Shown: positions 18,334 through 27,600, numbered from the stretch's first letter. The stretch: DNA of 45,951 nucleotides from Blastopirellula marina (GCA_020721945.1 DYLT01000003.1:1-45951); one strand, 5' to 3'. The notes: generated by a model not told the origin, from the letters alone. Made by a program: numbers and translations.

Positions 18334-19836
18334 GTGTGCATCACGACGCTCAGGCGAGTCCCGCGCCCGATCTGTATCCTCGGGTTGGCGATGGCGGGTT
18401 TGGTCTTGGCGGCGGTCTCGGCCTGCCAGTCCTCGCACGCTCCGGCGCGGCGCACGGATCCGACGATCGAACCCGGCTGGCCGCGCGGCAACAACTTCTT
18501 CCATCAGGTCTCGTTCCAGCCGGTCAAGGGCACGATTCCCACGATCGAGGGCGCGGAACTCGTCAACGAAGACGAGTTGTGCCTCCAATGCCACGATGCC
18601 TACACGACGTCGTATGCCGAAAACGTCCACCGGGGCGACGGGTGCGAATCGTGCCACGGGCCGGCCAGCAAACACCTCGAGACCCGCGGCAAGGAACCGG
18701 GCACGATCTTCAGTTTCAAGACGGCCGACCCGCTGGCCAAGGCCGAGGCGTGCCTGCGGTGCCATGAGGAGAACGCGTGCTCGGCCGGAGCGCGGTGGCG
18801 CACCTCGAAACATGCCCAGTGCCGCGTCTCCTGCACCGATTGCCACCGGGCGCACTACAACGTGCCGCCTGGAACGCCTCCCACGACCGAGCCGGGCCAG
18901 ACGGCCCAACTCGCCTCGGCGCACCACGCGATGCTGACCTCGTATGCGGAGGCCGGCAAACCGTACGCGAAAGACTCGACGAAAGGGGGAACCCTGCCGT
19001 CGCTCCGCGGCACGTCGAACCACTTGGGCGCCATCGCGCCGGGAATTTGCTACCAGTGCCACGAGGACTACCGCGAGTTCCAGGAGGTGGCCAGTCCCCA
19101 CCAGATTGGGGGGCCCAACGGATTCAACTGCACCACCTGCCACGATGCGCATGGGCAAATCCGCGAGGAAACGCGCAAGGACCTTTGCCTCGAATGCCAC
19201 GGGAACTCGGCTCCCGCGATGGCCTGGCACTCGTCCACCCACGCCCGGCACGATGTCGCCTGCACCGATTGCCACAACCCACATCCGCGCACCCAGGTGC
19301 CGCGAGTGGTCGAGATCAGCCATTGGGACATCCGGCGGCCCCAGCGCATGCAGATGTCGGTCCAAGAGCCCGAGTCGTGCTACAAGTGCCACCCGAAGAT
19401 CTTCGGGCTGACCTCGCTGCCGTCGCACCATCCGATCCGTGAAGGCAAGATGGTCTGTTCCGACTGTCACGACGCGCATGGCCAGCGCGAGGGGAACCTC
19501 CAGGCCGAGTCGCTGAACCTCCTCTGCTACCGCTGCCATGCGGAGAAGCAGGGGCCGTTCGTCTACGAGCACCCGCCGGTGACCGAGAACTGCGCGATTT
19601 GCCACGAGCCGCACGGCACGGTCGCCAACAACCTGCTGCGGCAGCCGACGACGTTCCTCTGCCTGCGTTGCCACGACGGGCACCGCGGCAGCCACGGGAT
19701 CGGCGCCCGCACGAACATCGATACCAGGCCCTGGCTGCAACAGGCCTTCTACACCGATTGCACGCAGTGCCACGACAACATCCACGGCACCGACCTGCGC
19801 GGGTCGGGTGTCACGAACGATTTCAACCGGTTCTAA
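18334..19836 (+). CDS. 14-heme c-type cytochrome lipoprotein (DmsE/MtrA-like)
   Basis: The start is the GTG at 18334, preceded by a near-perfect AAGGAGGTGA about 4 bases upstream; an ATG at 18184 has no such site. The 500-residue product has a lipoprotein signal with lipobox VSAC (Cys31). It contains 14 CxxCH motifs between residues 83 and 480: CLQCH, CESCH, CLRCH, CTDCH, CYQCH, CTTCH, CLECH, CTDCH, CYKCH, CSDCH, CYRCH, CAICH, CLRCH, CTQCH. Repeats of the type CHDAHG and CHEPHG give extra His ligands, as in DmsE/MtrA decaheme cytochromes, but this one has four more hemes. It would carry electrons across the periplasm or outer membrane and depends on cytochrome c maturation, whose genes lie divergently upstream. 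The next gene encodes an outer-membrane barrel. Confidence 0.93.
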   Translation: MCITTLRRVPRPICILGLAMAGLVLAAVSACQSSHAPARRTDPTIEPGWPRGNNFFHQVSFQPVKGTIPTIEGAELVNEDELCLQCHDAYTTSYAENVHRGDGCESCHGPASKHLETRGKEPGTIFSFKTADPLAKAEACLRCHEENACSAGARWRTSKHAQCRVSCTDCHRAHYNVPPGTPPTTEPGQTAQLASAHHAMLTSYAEAGKPYAKDSTKGGTLPSLRGTSNHLGAIAPGICYQCHEDYREFQEVASPHQIGGPNGFNCTTCHDAHGQIREETRKDLCLECHGNSAPAMAWHSSTHARHDVACTDCHNPHPRTQVPRVVEISHWDIRRPQRMQMSVQEPESCYKCHPKIFGLTSLPSHHPIREGKMVCSDCHDAHGQREGNLQAESLNLLCYRCHAEKQGPFVYEHPPVTENCAICHEPHGTVANNLLRQPTTFLCLRCHDGHRGSHGIGARTNIDTRPWLQQAFYTDCTQCHDNIHGTDLRGSGVTNDFNRF

Positions 19837-19909
19837 GCGGATCGCGATGCGCCGGGCCCTTCGCCGCCCGGAGCGCTCGACCGACATCGAGGACCATTGG
19901 GGGGGAACC

Positions 19910-22156
19910 ATGAACCTCAGGCATCGCCTCATCGCGGCCGTAGCCTTGGCGCTTTGGGCCGGACCATCCCTTGGGGCTGCAAGCGAAACGACCCGGGGCG
20001 CACCGCCCGCCCAAGAGCGGGTCTACGCGCTGGTCTTCGGCGACTGGTGGGCCCGTTCCCAAACCCAGCCAGGCGAAGTGCGCGGCCCATCGGACGGCGA
20101 AGCGTACCCGATGGTCCTCCGCGGCGGCTACTGGTCCATCCACCACGAGGGCAGCCCGGTGAAGACCGGCGAGTTCCAGAGCCTTTCGTCGTCGCCCTTC
20201 TGGGATGCCGACGGGCTGCTGAGCGACGGATCGCGCACGCTGGACTTCTTCGCGACGGGTACCGACGAGGACGGAAACAAGGCGGGGCTGACCTACTACG
20301 GTCCCGGCCTGTCGGCGAAGGTCGACTACGACCGCTACCTCCGCCGCCTCGACCGCGATGCGTTTACGAACTTCGACCCCGATGCCCCCCTGTCGCCCAC
20401 CAGCCAGCGCGTGCTCAACCGCACCGTGCTCCATGCCGGCGACGACTACGCCTTCCGCGTGCAGGATTTCGACGCCCGGTTCAAGGGCCGTCTCGCCGAC
20501 AACCTCAAGTGGCGATTGAACGTGTGGGGCATCCGGCGCGAGGGGGAGCGCCAGGCCCAAAAGCTGGCCCACTGCTTCAACGAGAGCCTGTTGACCCCGG
20601 GCGCGCCGACTGGAAACCGCTGCCACATCCTCGCTCAGCCGCAGCGCATCGACTGGACCACCGTGGAACTCGAACCCGTAATCGAGGCCAACCTCGACTA
20701 CTTCACCGTCGAGTACTCGCGAACCATGCGCGCGCTCGACCAGCACGACCAGGTGGTCACCCGGCAATACACCAACTCGAGCCATACGGGCTGGCCGGTG
20801 GCCTTTACCGATGTGCCCTACAATTTCACCACCGAGAATTACACCGAGATCGATCGAATCAAGATCGGTGCCGACGTCACCGACTACACGAAGTTCTACG
20901 GCCTGGCGTTCGTCGGCAACACCCAGAACGAGTATCGGGGAACGCACCGCTACTTCAACGGCTTCGATCTTCGTCTGACGAACGATGCCATCGACGGGGT
21001 GACGGTGACCGGGTACGGCAAGCGTATCAACGAGCACAACCGGTTGCCCACGACCTTTCCCGAAAACGACCTCGTCCAGGGCGGCGACAGCATCGCCGAC
21101 TACCACCATCCGGTCAACTACGAGAAGACGGCGGCGGGCGTGAAGGGGAAGTGGCGTCCGGCCGAATCGGGCTGGAACACCCCCCGCGGACTGTCGTTCA
21201 ACGGCGGCTACGAATACGCCTTGATCGACCGGGCCTTCGCGGAGTACGAGATCGAGGACAGTGGCGACCGCGCCTTCGTCCAACCCAACACCCGCATCCA
21301 CGAGTTGCAGGCGGGCACCGCCATGCGCTGGTCCGCGTGCTGGGACACCTACTTTCGCTATCGGCTGCGGCTGATCGACGACCCGATCTTCGGGTTGCGC
21401 GCCACCAACGGGGACCTCAACACGAACCAGCCCGAACAGACGCACCTGATCGAGATCGGCGGCACCTGGATGCCCGCCGAGAACTTCCTGGTCACCGCGA
21501 CGTTCGGCATCGAGGACCGAAGCCACCACTCGCTGCACGACAACCTCAACAACGCGTACTCGGTCTTCGAGACGAATCCGCGGGCGACGGCCTTCGACGA
21601 GACCAGCTATCCGATCGTCATTACCACGTGGTATGCCCCGACGCCGAAGCTGTCGCTCTCGGCCGGGTATGCGGTCTACACGAACTGGATCGACCAGCTC
21701 ATCACCCTGGGCGACCAGTACAACGACGACGTGTACAACCCGGGCGCGCACAACTTCCAGGAGCCGCAGCCCGCCCAGGACTGGTGGGAGTACACGGGTC
21801 GGGCCGAGGTCGTCAGCCTGGGGGCGACCTATGCCTGGACCCGCCGAGTGCGCCTCAACGGCGGCATCGAGTGGGGCCGCAGCCGCAACGGGTTCGCCTC
21901 GCCGCCGTCGCCCGCCATCTCGCAAGACCCGGCCGGCGGCACATCGGGCACCCAAGTGCCCGACTGGACGCTCCTGCCGAGCCTGTCCGACGTGATCGTC
22001 GACACCACGCGCATCACCGCCGGCGTCGACTACGCCCTGCGCGAGCGAATCGATCTGTATTTCCGCTACAGCCTGTTCGACTACGACGACGAGGCGGGCA
22101 CGGGCCTGGGCGGCACGACGCACGGGTTCTTGGGCGGCCTCAGCGCGGTGTTCTGA
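19910..22156 (+). CDS. Large outer-membrane beta-barrel protein, probable MtrB/PioB-like partner of the multiheme cytochrome
   Basis: Start at ATG 19910, with a purine-rich GGGGGGGAA just upstream, gives a signal peptide (cleavage near SLGAA) and a 748-residue mature-type protein. The body is almost entirely alternating amphipathic strands with aromatic girdles (for example KFYGLAFVGNTQ, TYFRYRLRLIDD, LYFRYSLFDYDD) and ends in Phe (GGLSAVF), as outer-membrane barrels do. Size and position 73 bases after a multiheme cytochrome gene match porin-cytochrome conduits in which the barrel sheathes the cytochrome across the outer membrane. The N-terminal CxxC of classical MtrB is not present, and I see only three cysteines, so relationship to MtrB is by architecture and context rather than a signature motif. 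Confidence 0.75.
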   Translation: MNLRHRLIAAVALALWAGPSLGAASETTRGAPPAQERVYALVFGDWWARSQTQPGEVRGPSDGEAYPMVLRGGYWSIHHEGSPVKTGEFQSLSSSPFWDADGLLSDGSRTLDFFATGTDEDGNKAGLTYYGPGLSAKVDYDRYLRRLDRDAFTNFDPDAPLSPTSQRVLNRTVLHAGDDYAFRVQDFDARFKGRLADNLKWRLNVWGIRREGERQAQKLAHCFNESLLTPGAPTGNRCHILAQPQRIDWTTVELEPVIEANLDYFTVEYSRTMRALDQHDQVVTRQYTNSSHTGWPVAFTDVPYNFTTENYTEIDRIKIGADVTDYTKFYGLAFVGNTQNEYRGTHRYFNGFDLRLTNDAIDGVTVTGYGKRINEHNRLPTTFPENDLVQGGDSIADYHHPVNYEKTAAGVKGKWRPAESGWNTPRGLSFNGGYEYALIDRAFAEYEIEDSGDRAFVQPNTRIHELQAGTAMRWSACWDTYFRYRLRLIDDPIFGLRATNGDLNTNQPEQTHLIEIGGTWMPAENFLVTATFGIEDRSHHSLHDNLNNAYSVFETNPRATAFDETSYPIVITTWYAPTPKLSLSAGYAVYTNWIDQLITLGDQYNDDVYNPGAHNFQEPQPAQDWWEYTGRAEVVSLGATYAWTRRVRLNGGIEWGRSRNGFASPPSPAISQDPAGGTSGTQVPDWTLLPSLSDVIVDTTRITAGVDYALRERIDLYFRYSLFDYDDEAGTGLGGTTHGFLGGLSAVF

Positions 22157-22195
22157 ACGCGGCGCGGACCGTCCCCAAGGCAGCGGCGACTGGCT

Positions 22196-22226
22196 CGTTG
22201 TTCGGCCCCTTGCGGGCCGACGAACG
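22196..22226. terminator. Hairpin between convergent genes, probable bidirectional terminator
   Basis: TCGGCCC (22202-22208) pairs with GGGCCGA (22214-22220) around a CTTGC loop, and outer CGTT/AACG extends it after a 2x2 internal loop. It lies in the 100-bp gap between the barrel gene and the convergent isomerase gene. There is no long T-tract. Confidence 0.45.
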
Positions 22227-22256
22227 CGCCTGTCCCCTTCATGCCGGACGAGGCCC

Positions 22257-23921
22257 TTACCAAGCCTTGCCGTTCTTGCGCGTCCCGCACAGGTGGACGG
22301 TCATGCCCATCGCTTCGGCCATGGCGGCCTTGGCGAACAGGGCCGCGTCGGCCTCCTTGGCGCTTTGGGCATAGGCCACCTGGATGTGATTGGCCTTGTG
22401 CTTGGCCATGAACTGGTCGCGCGAGACGCCGTAGAGCACGGCGTGCATGATCGGCCACTGGGGCGTGGTGGCCTGCCAGCGGCGGTCGGTCTCGGCAGGC
22501 GGCAGTTCGACCACGCCCGCCCGACCCAAGTCCATCTTCGCCTCCCCATCCTCGATGTAGACCCGCGACCAGACGATCTCGCCGGGCTTGGAGATGCCCT
22601 TGAGCGTTCCCCCGCCCAGGCGGAAATACATGGCGGGCTGGCGTTCGCTGGAGGCGCCGTTCCAGCCGCCGACGAAGTGCGCCGGGGGCGCCGAGCCGCT
22701 GATGAGGAAAACCCACACATAGTCGGGCAGGGTGCCCGAACGGTCCCAGTCGCCCCAACGCACGTCGTGGAGCGTGGTCTCGGGCGGCTGGCCCATCGCG
22801 GTGTGGAGGCGGTGGGTCATTAGCCCATCGAGCCCGGCGCACTCGTCGACCTCGTTGAAGTGGGGCAAAGCCCGGCCCGCATACAGTTCCCGGCTGCCGT
22901 CGCGGCTGAAGACCGGCGGGCGATCGGTGTTGTTGAGGGTTCCCTCGACCAGGTCGCTGGCCGGCAGCAGGTCCTTGAGCCCTTGCTGGTACTGGATGCC
23001 GATCGTATGGCAGCCGAAATCGTCGGCGATGCGCACGGCGGCGATGTACATCTTGCACTGGGTCAGAATCTGCGCTTCGGTCAGGTCGGTCTCGGGATTC
23101 GGCCCGGTGACGAACGTCATGCCCCGGTCGACCATCCACTGCATGACCGCTCGGGCTTCGTCGTCCCGCACCTGCATGGTTTCGTAGTACAGCGCCGATT
23201 GGCTCAGCCGTTCCTTGTACACGCCCATCGGATTGAGGATTTCGTCCTGAATGATGGCGTTGTACATGCCCATGCAACCTTCGTCGAAGATGCCCATGAT
23301 CGCCTTGTTTCGGCGGAGTTGGGCGGCCAGGGCCTCGCCCAGCTTGCGCTCGGCCCCCGGGATTTTGACGTCGCGAAGCGGCGTGACGTGCTTCAGGTCA
23401 TGCTTGACCGAGCCTTTGTGGAGCCATCGGGCGAGGTTCTTGCGGAACGCCTCGTCGGTCTTGAAGTCCTCGCTCCACAGCGTCGAGTACTTCACCCCGG
23501 CCTTGGTGAGGCTCCCGTTGAGATTGAGCATGCCCACCAAGCCTGGCCATTGCCCCGACCAGTTCGCCACGGTGAGGATGGGCCCCTTGTGGCCAAGCAG
23601 GCCCGCCAGCACATGGTGCGAGTACTGCCAGACGGCCTCGGCCACGATGAGCCGGGCCTCGGGATCGATTCCGGCAAAGACGCACATGCCCTCCTTCTGC
23701 GAGCCGATAAAGCCGTGCTTCTCGTCCTCCTTGTAGGGATGGGCACGCACCAACTCGTACCCCAGTTCCCCGACCACCTCGGCCAGCGTGGTCTCCATCG
23801 CCTGCTGCGCCGGCCAGCAGTTCTGGTTGGCCGATAGCCGGAGGTCGCCGCTAGCGACAAGCATCACCTGTTTCTTCTTGGCTTTGGGCGGTTTGGGGAT
23901 CTTGGGAAGTTGGTAAGCCAT
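22257..23921 (-). CDS. L-fucose/L-arabinose isomerase family protein
   Basis: Start at ATG 23921 has AGGAG about 9 bases upstream; the frame beyond it to 24062 looks untranslated. The 554-residue protein has the fucose-isomerase fold signs: [19 protein letters not shown] for the metal-binding Glu region, [15 protein letters not shown] for the second acidic/His region, and a C-terminal [29 protein letters not shown] segment where FucI has its catalytic His (WPIMHA, KHKANH). FucI interconverts L-fucose and L-fuculose using Mn2+. The N-terminus is Lys/Pro-rich ([12 protein letters not shown]). Divergent family members occur widely in planctomycetes and substrate may differ, but a fuculose-forming role would feed the BMC aldolase at 43-44 kb. 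Confidence 0.75.
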   Translation of the reverse strand: MAYQLPKIPKPPKAKKKQVMLVASGDLRLSANQNCWPAQQAMETTLAEVVGELGYELVRAHPYKEDEKHGFIGSQKEGMCVFAGIDPEARLIVAEAVWQYSHHVLAGLLGHKGPILTVANWSGQWPGLVGMLNLNGSLTKAGVKYSTLWSEDFKTDEAFRKNLARWLHKGSVKHDLKHVTPLRDVKIPGAERKLGEALAAQLRRNKAIMGIFDEGCMGMYNAIIQDEILNPMGVYKERLSQSALYYETMQVRDDEARAVMQWMVDRGMTFVTGPNPETDLTEAQILTQCKMYIAAVRIADDFGCHTIGIQYQQGLKDLLPASDLVEGTLNNTDRPPVFSRDGSRELYAGRALPHFNEVDECAGLDGLMTHRLHTAMGQPPETTLHDVRWGDWDRSGTLPDYVWVFLISGSAPPAHFVGGWNGASSERQPAMYFRLGGGTLKGISKPGEIVWSRVYIEDGEAKMDLGRAGVVELPPAETDRRWQATTPQWPIMHAVLYGVSRDQFMAKHKANHIQVAYAQSAKEADAALFAKAAMAEAMGMTVHLCGTRKNGKAW

Positions 23922-24276
23922 GACGATAGCTCCTGGTGACTCGGAGGCAGGCAGGTCGCCCCAAGGCGCGGGTGCATCCCCACGGGAAAATGCCATGATA
24001 GCCTCGGGGAACCGCGATGCAAAGTCGTGCGCCCAGTACCCGCGTCGCGTTTTGTTGGCCAACGCGGTTCGAGATGAGCCCGAGGCAACAACGGATCGCG
24101 CAATTCAATCGCAACTCGCGCCCAGCCAAGGGGTTGCGATCGACTGCCTCGGCGCGTCCCCGGCGACACGGGGCCCACGGCACCCGATCCGATCGCCGTC
24201 ACGACGGACGAGACCCGAGGTCACGACGCTTTCTCGGGTTCAACAAGAAATGCCGGACGGGTCTCTTGGTGAGCCC
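23922..24276. other. 355-bp spacer without a convincing gene
   Basis: The spacer lies between two minus-strand genes. It contains two mutually exclusive inverted pairs: ACCCGAG (24213-24219) with CTCGGGT (24233-24239), and GAGACCCG (24210-24217) with CGGGTCTC (24258-24265). These lie just downstream of the unknown 858-residue gene and could serve in its termination; no T-tract is seen. No promoter is clear. Confidence 0.3.
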
Positions 24277-26853
24277 TCAGCCTCCCGAACGTTGCGCCAT
24301 CGCCGGAACCGCGTCGCGCTTGGGCCCCAGTGCGATGCCCAACCAGCCGTCTTCGACGACAAGCTGTGTGACGGCCAAGCCGGCCATGCGGGGCTCTTGA
24401 GTAATCCGGTCCGGCAACAGCCGCCACGGTTTATGCTTGGAAAAGGCCTTGCTGAAGATTCCCCGCAGCGCGATCTGCGACCGGGTGTTCAGCCGTGGGC
24501 CCGACAAATGGATCACGTCGTCGCGGACCAGTTCGGCGACCAGGCCGCGCGCCTGCGGCGTGTAGACCGCGCGCACCTGGAAGTTCTCGTACACCTGGCC
24601 TTCGCGCACCAGCCTCGCGATGGCCACGGTGAGCACCACCTTACCATCGACGCAACGGACCCGGGCAGCATTGCGCGGCGCGAAGGTCAGCGCGATGTCG
24701 TCCTCCTCGGCGTCCGGCGGGTTGGATTCGGGCCGGTTGAATCGTTCGGCAAGGCGGCGGCGCAGCTCGGCGAGCGTAAACGTCCCGCCGTCGATCTGCA
24801 TCCGACCGACCACGTTCGTCAAGGCCGACTCGTGAACCTGGACGCTGGCCAGGCAATCCGCGGGGGCCATCGGCCGGGGCGTGTGCCCCCCAAGCTGGTC
24901 GTCGGCCGCCAGACGCACGCGCAAGATCACCCGCTGCTCGGTCGTCTCGGCCGAAATCACCGTAGGTCCCAGCGACAGATCGGCCAGGGGGCCGACAAGG
25001 CGCTGTTCGATTCGCCGGGCCAGGTCGCCCAGCCGGGCGTCGGCCTCGGCGTCGACCTGGGCCTTGGCCCGCGCGTAGACCTTGCCCTCGATCTCGGCGT
25101 TGGCCTCGCTGCGTCGCGATTCGTGCCCTGAGCGAGCCATTTCCTGGACGATCGCCCCGATCAGCGGCAATCCGTCGAAATCGGTCGACAGCCCGCGAAG
25201 CCGCAAGTCGCTATGCACGCACACCTGGGCTGGCAGAATGTTCATGCCGCCCGGGCCGATCTCCACCTCTTTCCATGCGGAGTACGTCGACTGGTTCGTG
25301 TTGAGGAACCGAGCCGGACCGCTGGACGACCGCGTCAGCGACGAGACCAGCCCGTCGATCTGAAGTGCCGCCCGAAGCTTCTCGGCATCGGGCACGAGGC
25401 GCACCGAGACCTCGGTCGAGGTCACGCTGTGGCCGCGGACGCGCCGCCCGAGCACGCAATCGTCGACGCAATCGAACTCGGCGGGCCGTTCAGGAATCAG
25501 CCGGTTGAGGAAGTCCGCGCTGGCCGCTACTCGCAGATTCGCATTGCGATAGCAGGTGGCCAGATGCTCGCCCAGTTGTCGCCCCTGGGCGACTGGCGAC
25601 AGCGCCAGTCGCTGAATGCACTCGGCGACGCGCCGGGCCGCGAGCGACTCGCCCGTGGCCTCGTACTGCTCGATGTCGTTCAAGAGGGCCGACCACTCCA
25701 TCGGTTCCAATGCAAATCGCCGTAGCTCGTCGCGCAAGGCCAGCATGGTCGGGTGGCGGAGAAAACGCCGCTGGCTTTCGGTGAGCTTCGGCCGGCTTAT
25801 GCGGTCCAACACCGATCGCGCGACCAGACGCCGGCGGTCGGCATCGTCCTGGCTGCGTCGGGCGGCCAGTTGCCCCAGCGCGTCGAGCGTGAGGTACTGG
25901 CTCCACAGGCGGCCCTCGGGACTGGCCTGGGTCATGGCGTCCACCTGGCCCAGGCAGATGGCCAGCCGTTGGGGATCGGCGACCACGCCATCGTCGGCCG
26001 GCGCCTTCAGTCCGCCCGCCTTGGCGGTCGCTTCCCATAGCCGATGCCGGCGGTCCATCGCGTAGCACGCCCGTCGGACCTTGGCGGCCAAGGCCACGTC
26101 GTCAAGCTGCGATGCCAAGCCCTCGCCGTCCTGGCGGAGTTGGGCGAGCCGGGCGACCACCTGCAAGGCCTCGGGACCACCGCGGTGGATGGCTTTGCCC
26201 AGCCGCGTCACTGCCCGCTCGACCGCCATCGCCCAACAACCGGTTTCGCACTCGCACTGCAACTCGTCGAGGTGTTCCAGAAGTGCCACGGGCACAGGCC
26301 AGCCTTCGGCGATGGTCGGGGGCCCGGCGAGGACTTCGGTGGGCGCGGGCTCTTCCGGGTCGCTCGGGCGCGACGCCGCAGGCCCGCGCGGCAATGGGGG
26401 TGCTTCGAAAGCCGGCGTCTCGGGCTCGACACGACGTACCTCGGGCGGAACGGCCCCGCGCATCGAAGGACGGTTGGCCACCTCCACTGGTTCCTCCTCC
26501 TCCTCGATCGACCCCGGGGGCGAGGTGGCCGACGAGGGGATCGTCTGCTCGGCGATACGCTCCGACGGGTCGATCACCTGGTACTCGGCCACGGCCGCGG
26601 AAGGCGGTGGCCCGGCCACGGAGACCGGCGCGGCGGCAATTTCCGTGGTTGGCAGCGGTTCGGGTTCGGCGGTCGGCGATGCCGCCGAATCGGCACGTAC
26701 CCCTTCGGACCGCTGCGCGTGGACCGCGGCGCGGCGGGCCGCCCGATCTCGAGCCCGTTGCTCCCACAGACGCGGCGCGGTCGCGCTGAGCACGAACAGA
26801 CACGCCAAGACGCCAATGAACGGCCAGGTAGAGGTAGACGGCTGGCGGCTCAT
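24277..26853 (-). CDS. Large membrane-anchored protein of unknown function, planctomycete type
   Basis: Start at ATG 26853 has AGGAG about 8 bases upstream. The 858-residue protein begins with a single hydrophobic segment (about residues 9-26, WPFIGVLACLFVLSAT), followed by an Arg/Ala-rich stretch and a Pro/Glu/Ala-rich low-complexity linker to about residue 185. The rest is a long soluble, helix-rich region facing the periplasm, with motifs such as CETGCWAMAVERAVTRLG, TCYRNANLRVAASADFLNRL, and a C-terminal VYENFQVRAVYTPQARGL stretch. I recognise the overall type from planctomycetes but know no function, and I see no catalytic signature. It is divergent from the His-rich protein gene; no operon partner is evident. 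Confidence 0.65.
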   Translation of the reverse strand: MSRQPSTSTWPFIGVLACLFVLSATAPRLWEQRARDRAARRAAVHAQRSEGVRADSAASPTAEPEPLPTTEIAAAPVSVAGPPPSAAVAEYQVIDPSERIAEQTIPSSATSPPGSIEEEEEPVEVANRPSMRGAVPPEVRRVEPETPAFEAPPLPRGPAASRPSDPEEPAPTEVLAGPPTIAEGWPVPVALLEHLDELQCECETGCWAMAVERAVTRLGKAIHRGGPEALQVVARLAQLRQDGEGLASQLDDVALAAKVRRACYAMDRRHRLWEATAKAGGLKAPADDGVVADPQRLAICLGQVDAMTQASPEGRLWSQYLTLDALGQLAARRSQDDADRRRLVARSVLDRISRPKLTESQRRFLRHPTMLALRDELRRFALEPMEWSALLNDIEQYEATGESLAARRVAECIQRLALSPVAQGRQLGEHLATCYRNANLRVAASADFLNRLIPERPAEFDCVDDCVLGRRVRGHSVTSTEVSVRLVPDAEKLRAALQIDGLVSSLTRSSSGPARFLNTNQSTYSAWKEVEIGPGGMNILPAQVCVHSDLRLRGLSTDFDGLPLIGAIVQEMARSGHESRRSEANAEIEGKVYARAKAQVDAEADARLGDLARRIEQRLVGPLADLSLGPTVISAETTEQRVILRVRLAADDQLGGHTPRPMAPADCLASVQVHESALTNVVGRMQIDGGTFTLAELRRRLAERFNRPESNPPDAEEDDIALTFAPRNAARVRCVDGKVVLTVAIARLVREGQVYENFQVRAVYTPQARGLVAELVRDDVIHLSGPRLNTRSQIALRGIFSKAFSKHKPWRLLPDRITQEPRMAGLAVTQLVVEDGWLGIALGPKRDAVPAMAQRSGG

Positions 26854-27160
26854 CTTTCGGCTCCTGCGGCGCATACCGCCGCCCTACAGCACACGCAATG
26901 CACCGAACCATTGAGTAGATCGGTTGTTTGGGTCGGGTGAATAAAAGCCGATTTCCCTCAAGCCGCGATTCGGTCGGATGAATCGGTTGAGGTGACTGGC
27001 AATCGTCCTTTGTGGTTTTCTGGTTCTCTAACGCGACAGCCATTGTCCTCTAAGTGATAACACCGGCTGGCGCATTGCCTCCGTCGCCATGTCGGTCGAG
27101 GAACATAAGTACTTGCAGATAGGCAGATTACGCATCGCAGCCGAGTCGCTACCGAGAAGC

Positions 27161-27180
27161 GGCATCGCAATTGCGATGCC
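27161..27180. promoter_or_regulatory. Perfect 20-bp palindrome upstream of the His-rich gene, possible operator
   Basis: GGCATCGCAATTGCGATGCC is exactly self-complementary over 20 bases and lies 73 bases before the ATG at 27254. A dimeric regulator site is one explanation; a transcript hairpin is less likely because there is no loop. No known regulator is assigned. Confidence 0.4.
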
Positions 27181-27186
27181 CACGTG

Positions 27187-27208
27187 CGGCAGGCAGACCC
27201 GCCTGCCG
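27187..27208 (+). promoter_or_regulatory. Leader hairpin before the His-rich gene
   Basis: CGGCAGGC (27187-27194) and GCCTGCCG (27201-27208) form a perfect 8-bp GC-rich stem with an AGACCC loop, 45 bases ahead of the start codon. It lacks a T-tract, so it may be an attenuator-like or transcript-stabilising structure rather than a terminator. Confidence 0.35.
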
Positions 27209-27253
27209 GAGGAGCCGTTTCCCGCAACGACCCATCAAGCGAGGAGCCCCATC

Positions 27254-27574
27254 ATGAAGCGACTGATTCGCATCGCCAGCGTGATGGCCATCCTGGCCAT
27301 CGGTGCCGCGTGGACGAACTCGGCATCGGCCGATCGGCCCGGCCCAGGCCCAGGACATCACCATTACCACCACCACCATCACCATCACCACCCCGCCCCT
27401 GTTGTAAGGCTGGCCCCGCCGGGTTGGTATTGCACGCCCTACGGACACGCGTGGAGCTGGCCGGGTCATTACCGATACGGCTGGGGATACCACGGTCACC
27501 GGCCGGGCTTCCATATCGACCTCTACCTGGGCCCGCTCGGTGGGCTGCGGTACGGCCCTGGCTGCCATTGGTAG
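27254..27574 (+). CDS. Small exported His-rich protein, possible metal binder
   Basis: The ATG at 27254 is preceded by GAGGAG at 27241-27246. The 106-residue product has a clean signal peptide (cleavage after NSASA, about residue 26), a Gly/Pro stretch, then eleven His and one Tyr at residues 35-46, and a His/Trp/Tyr/Gly-rich tail (PGHYRYGWGYHGHRPGFH) ending in GPGCHW. Such sequences suggest metal binding (Ni, Zn or Cu) in the periplasm, but His-rich exported proteins of planctomycetes have no established role. It is a single gene that converges on the lyase gene with a 26-base gap. The compositional bias makes homology hard to judge. Confidence 0.7.
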   Translation: MKRLIRIASVMAILAIGAAWTNSASADRPGPGPGHHHYHHHHHHHHPAPVVRLAPPGWYCTPYGHAWSWPGHYRYGWGYHGHRPGFHIDLYLGPLGGLRYGPGCHW

Positions 27575-27600
27575 TCGCCCCGCACGCCAAGAGCTGGTGC

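Larger units (their letters stand above)
26854..27253. other. 400-bp divergent spacer and leader of the His-rich gene
   Basis: The spacer separates the large unknown gene (minus) from the His-rich protein gene (plus). Part of it (about 26910-27060) is AT-richer than the neighbours. The half closest to the His-rich gene holds a perfect 20-bp palindrome and a strong hairpin, listed separately. No convincing additional gene. Confidence 0.5.

Noticed and set aside
24210-24265. Riboswitch-like alternative hairpins
   Set aside because: The inverted pairs lie after the stop of the unknown gene and far before the next start, short stems only, with no T-tract or known riboswitch core.
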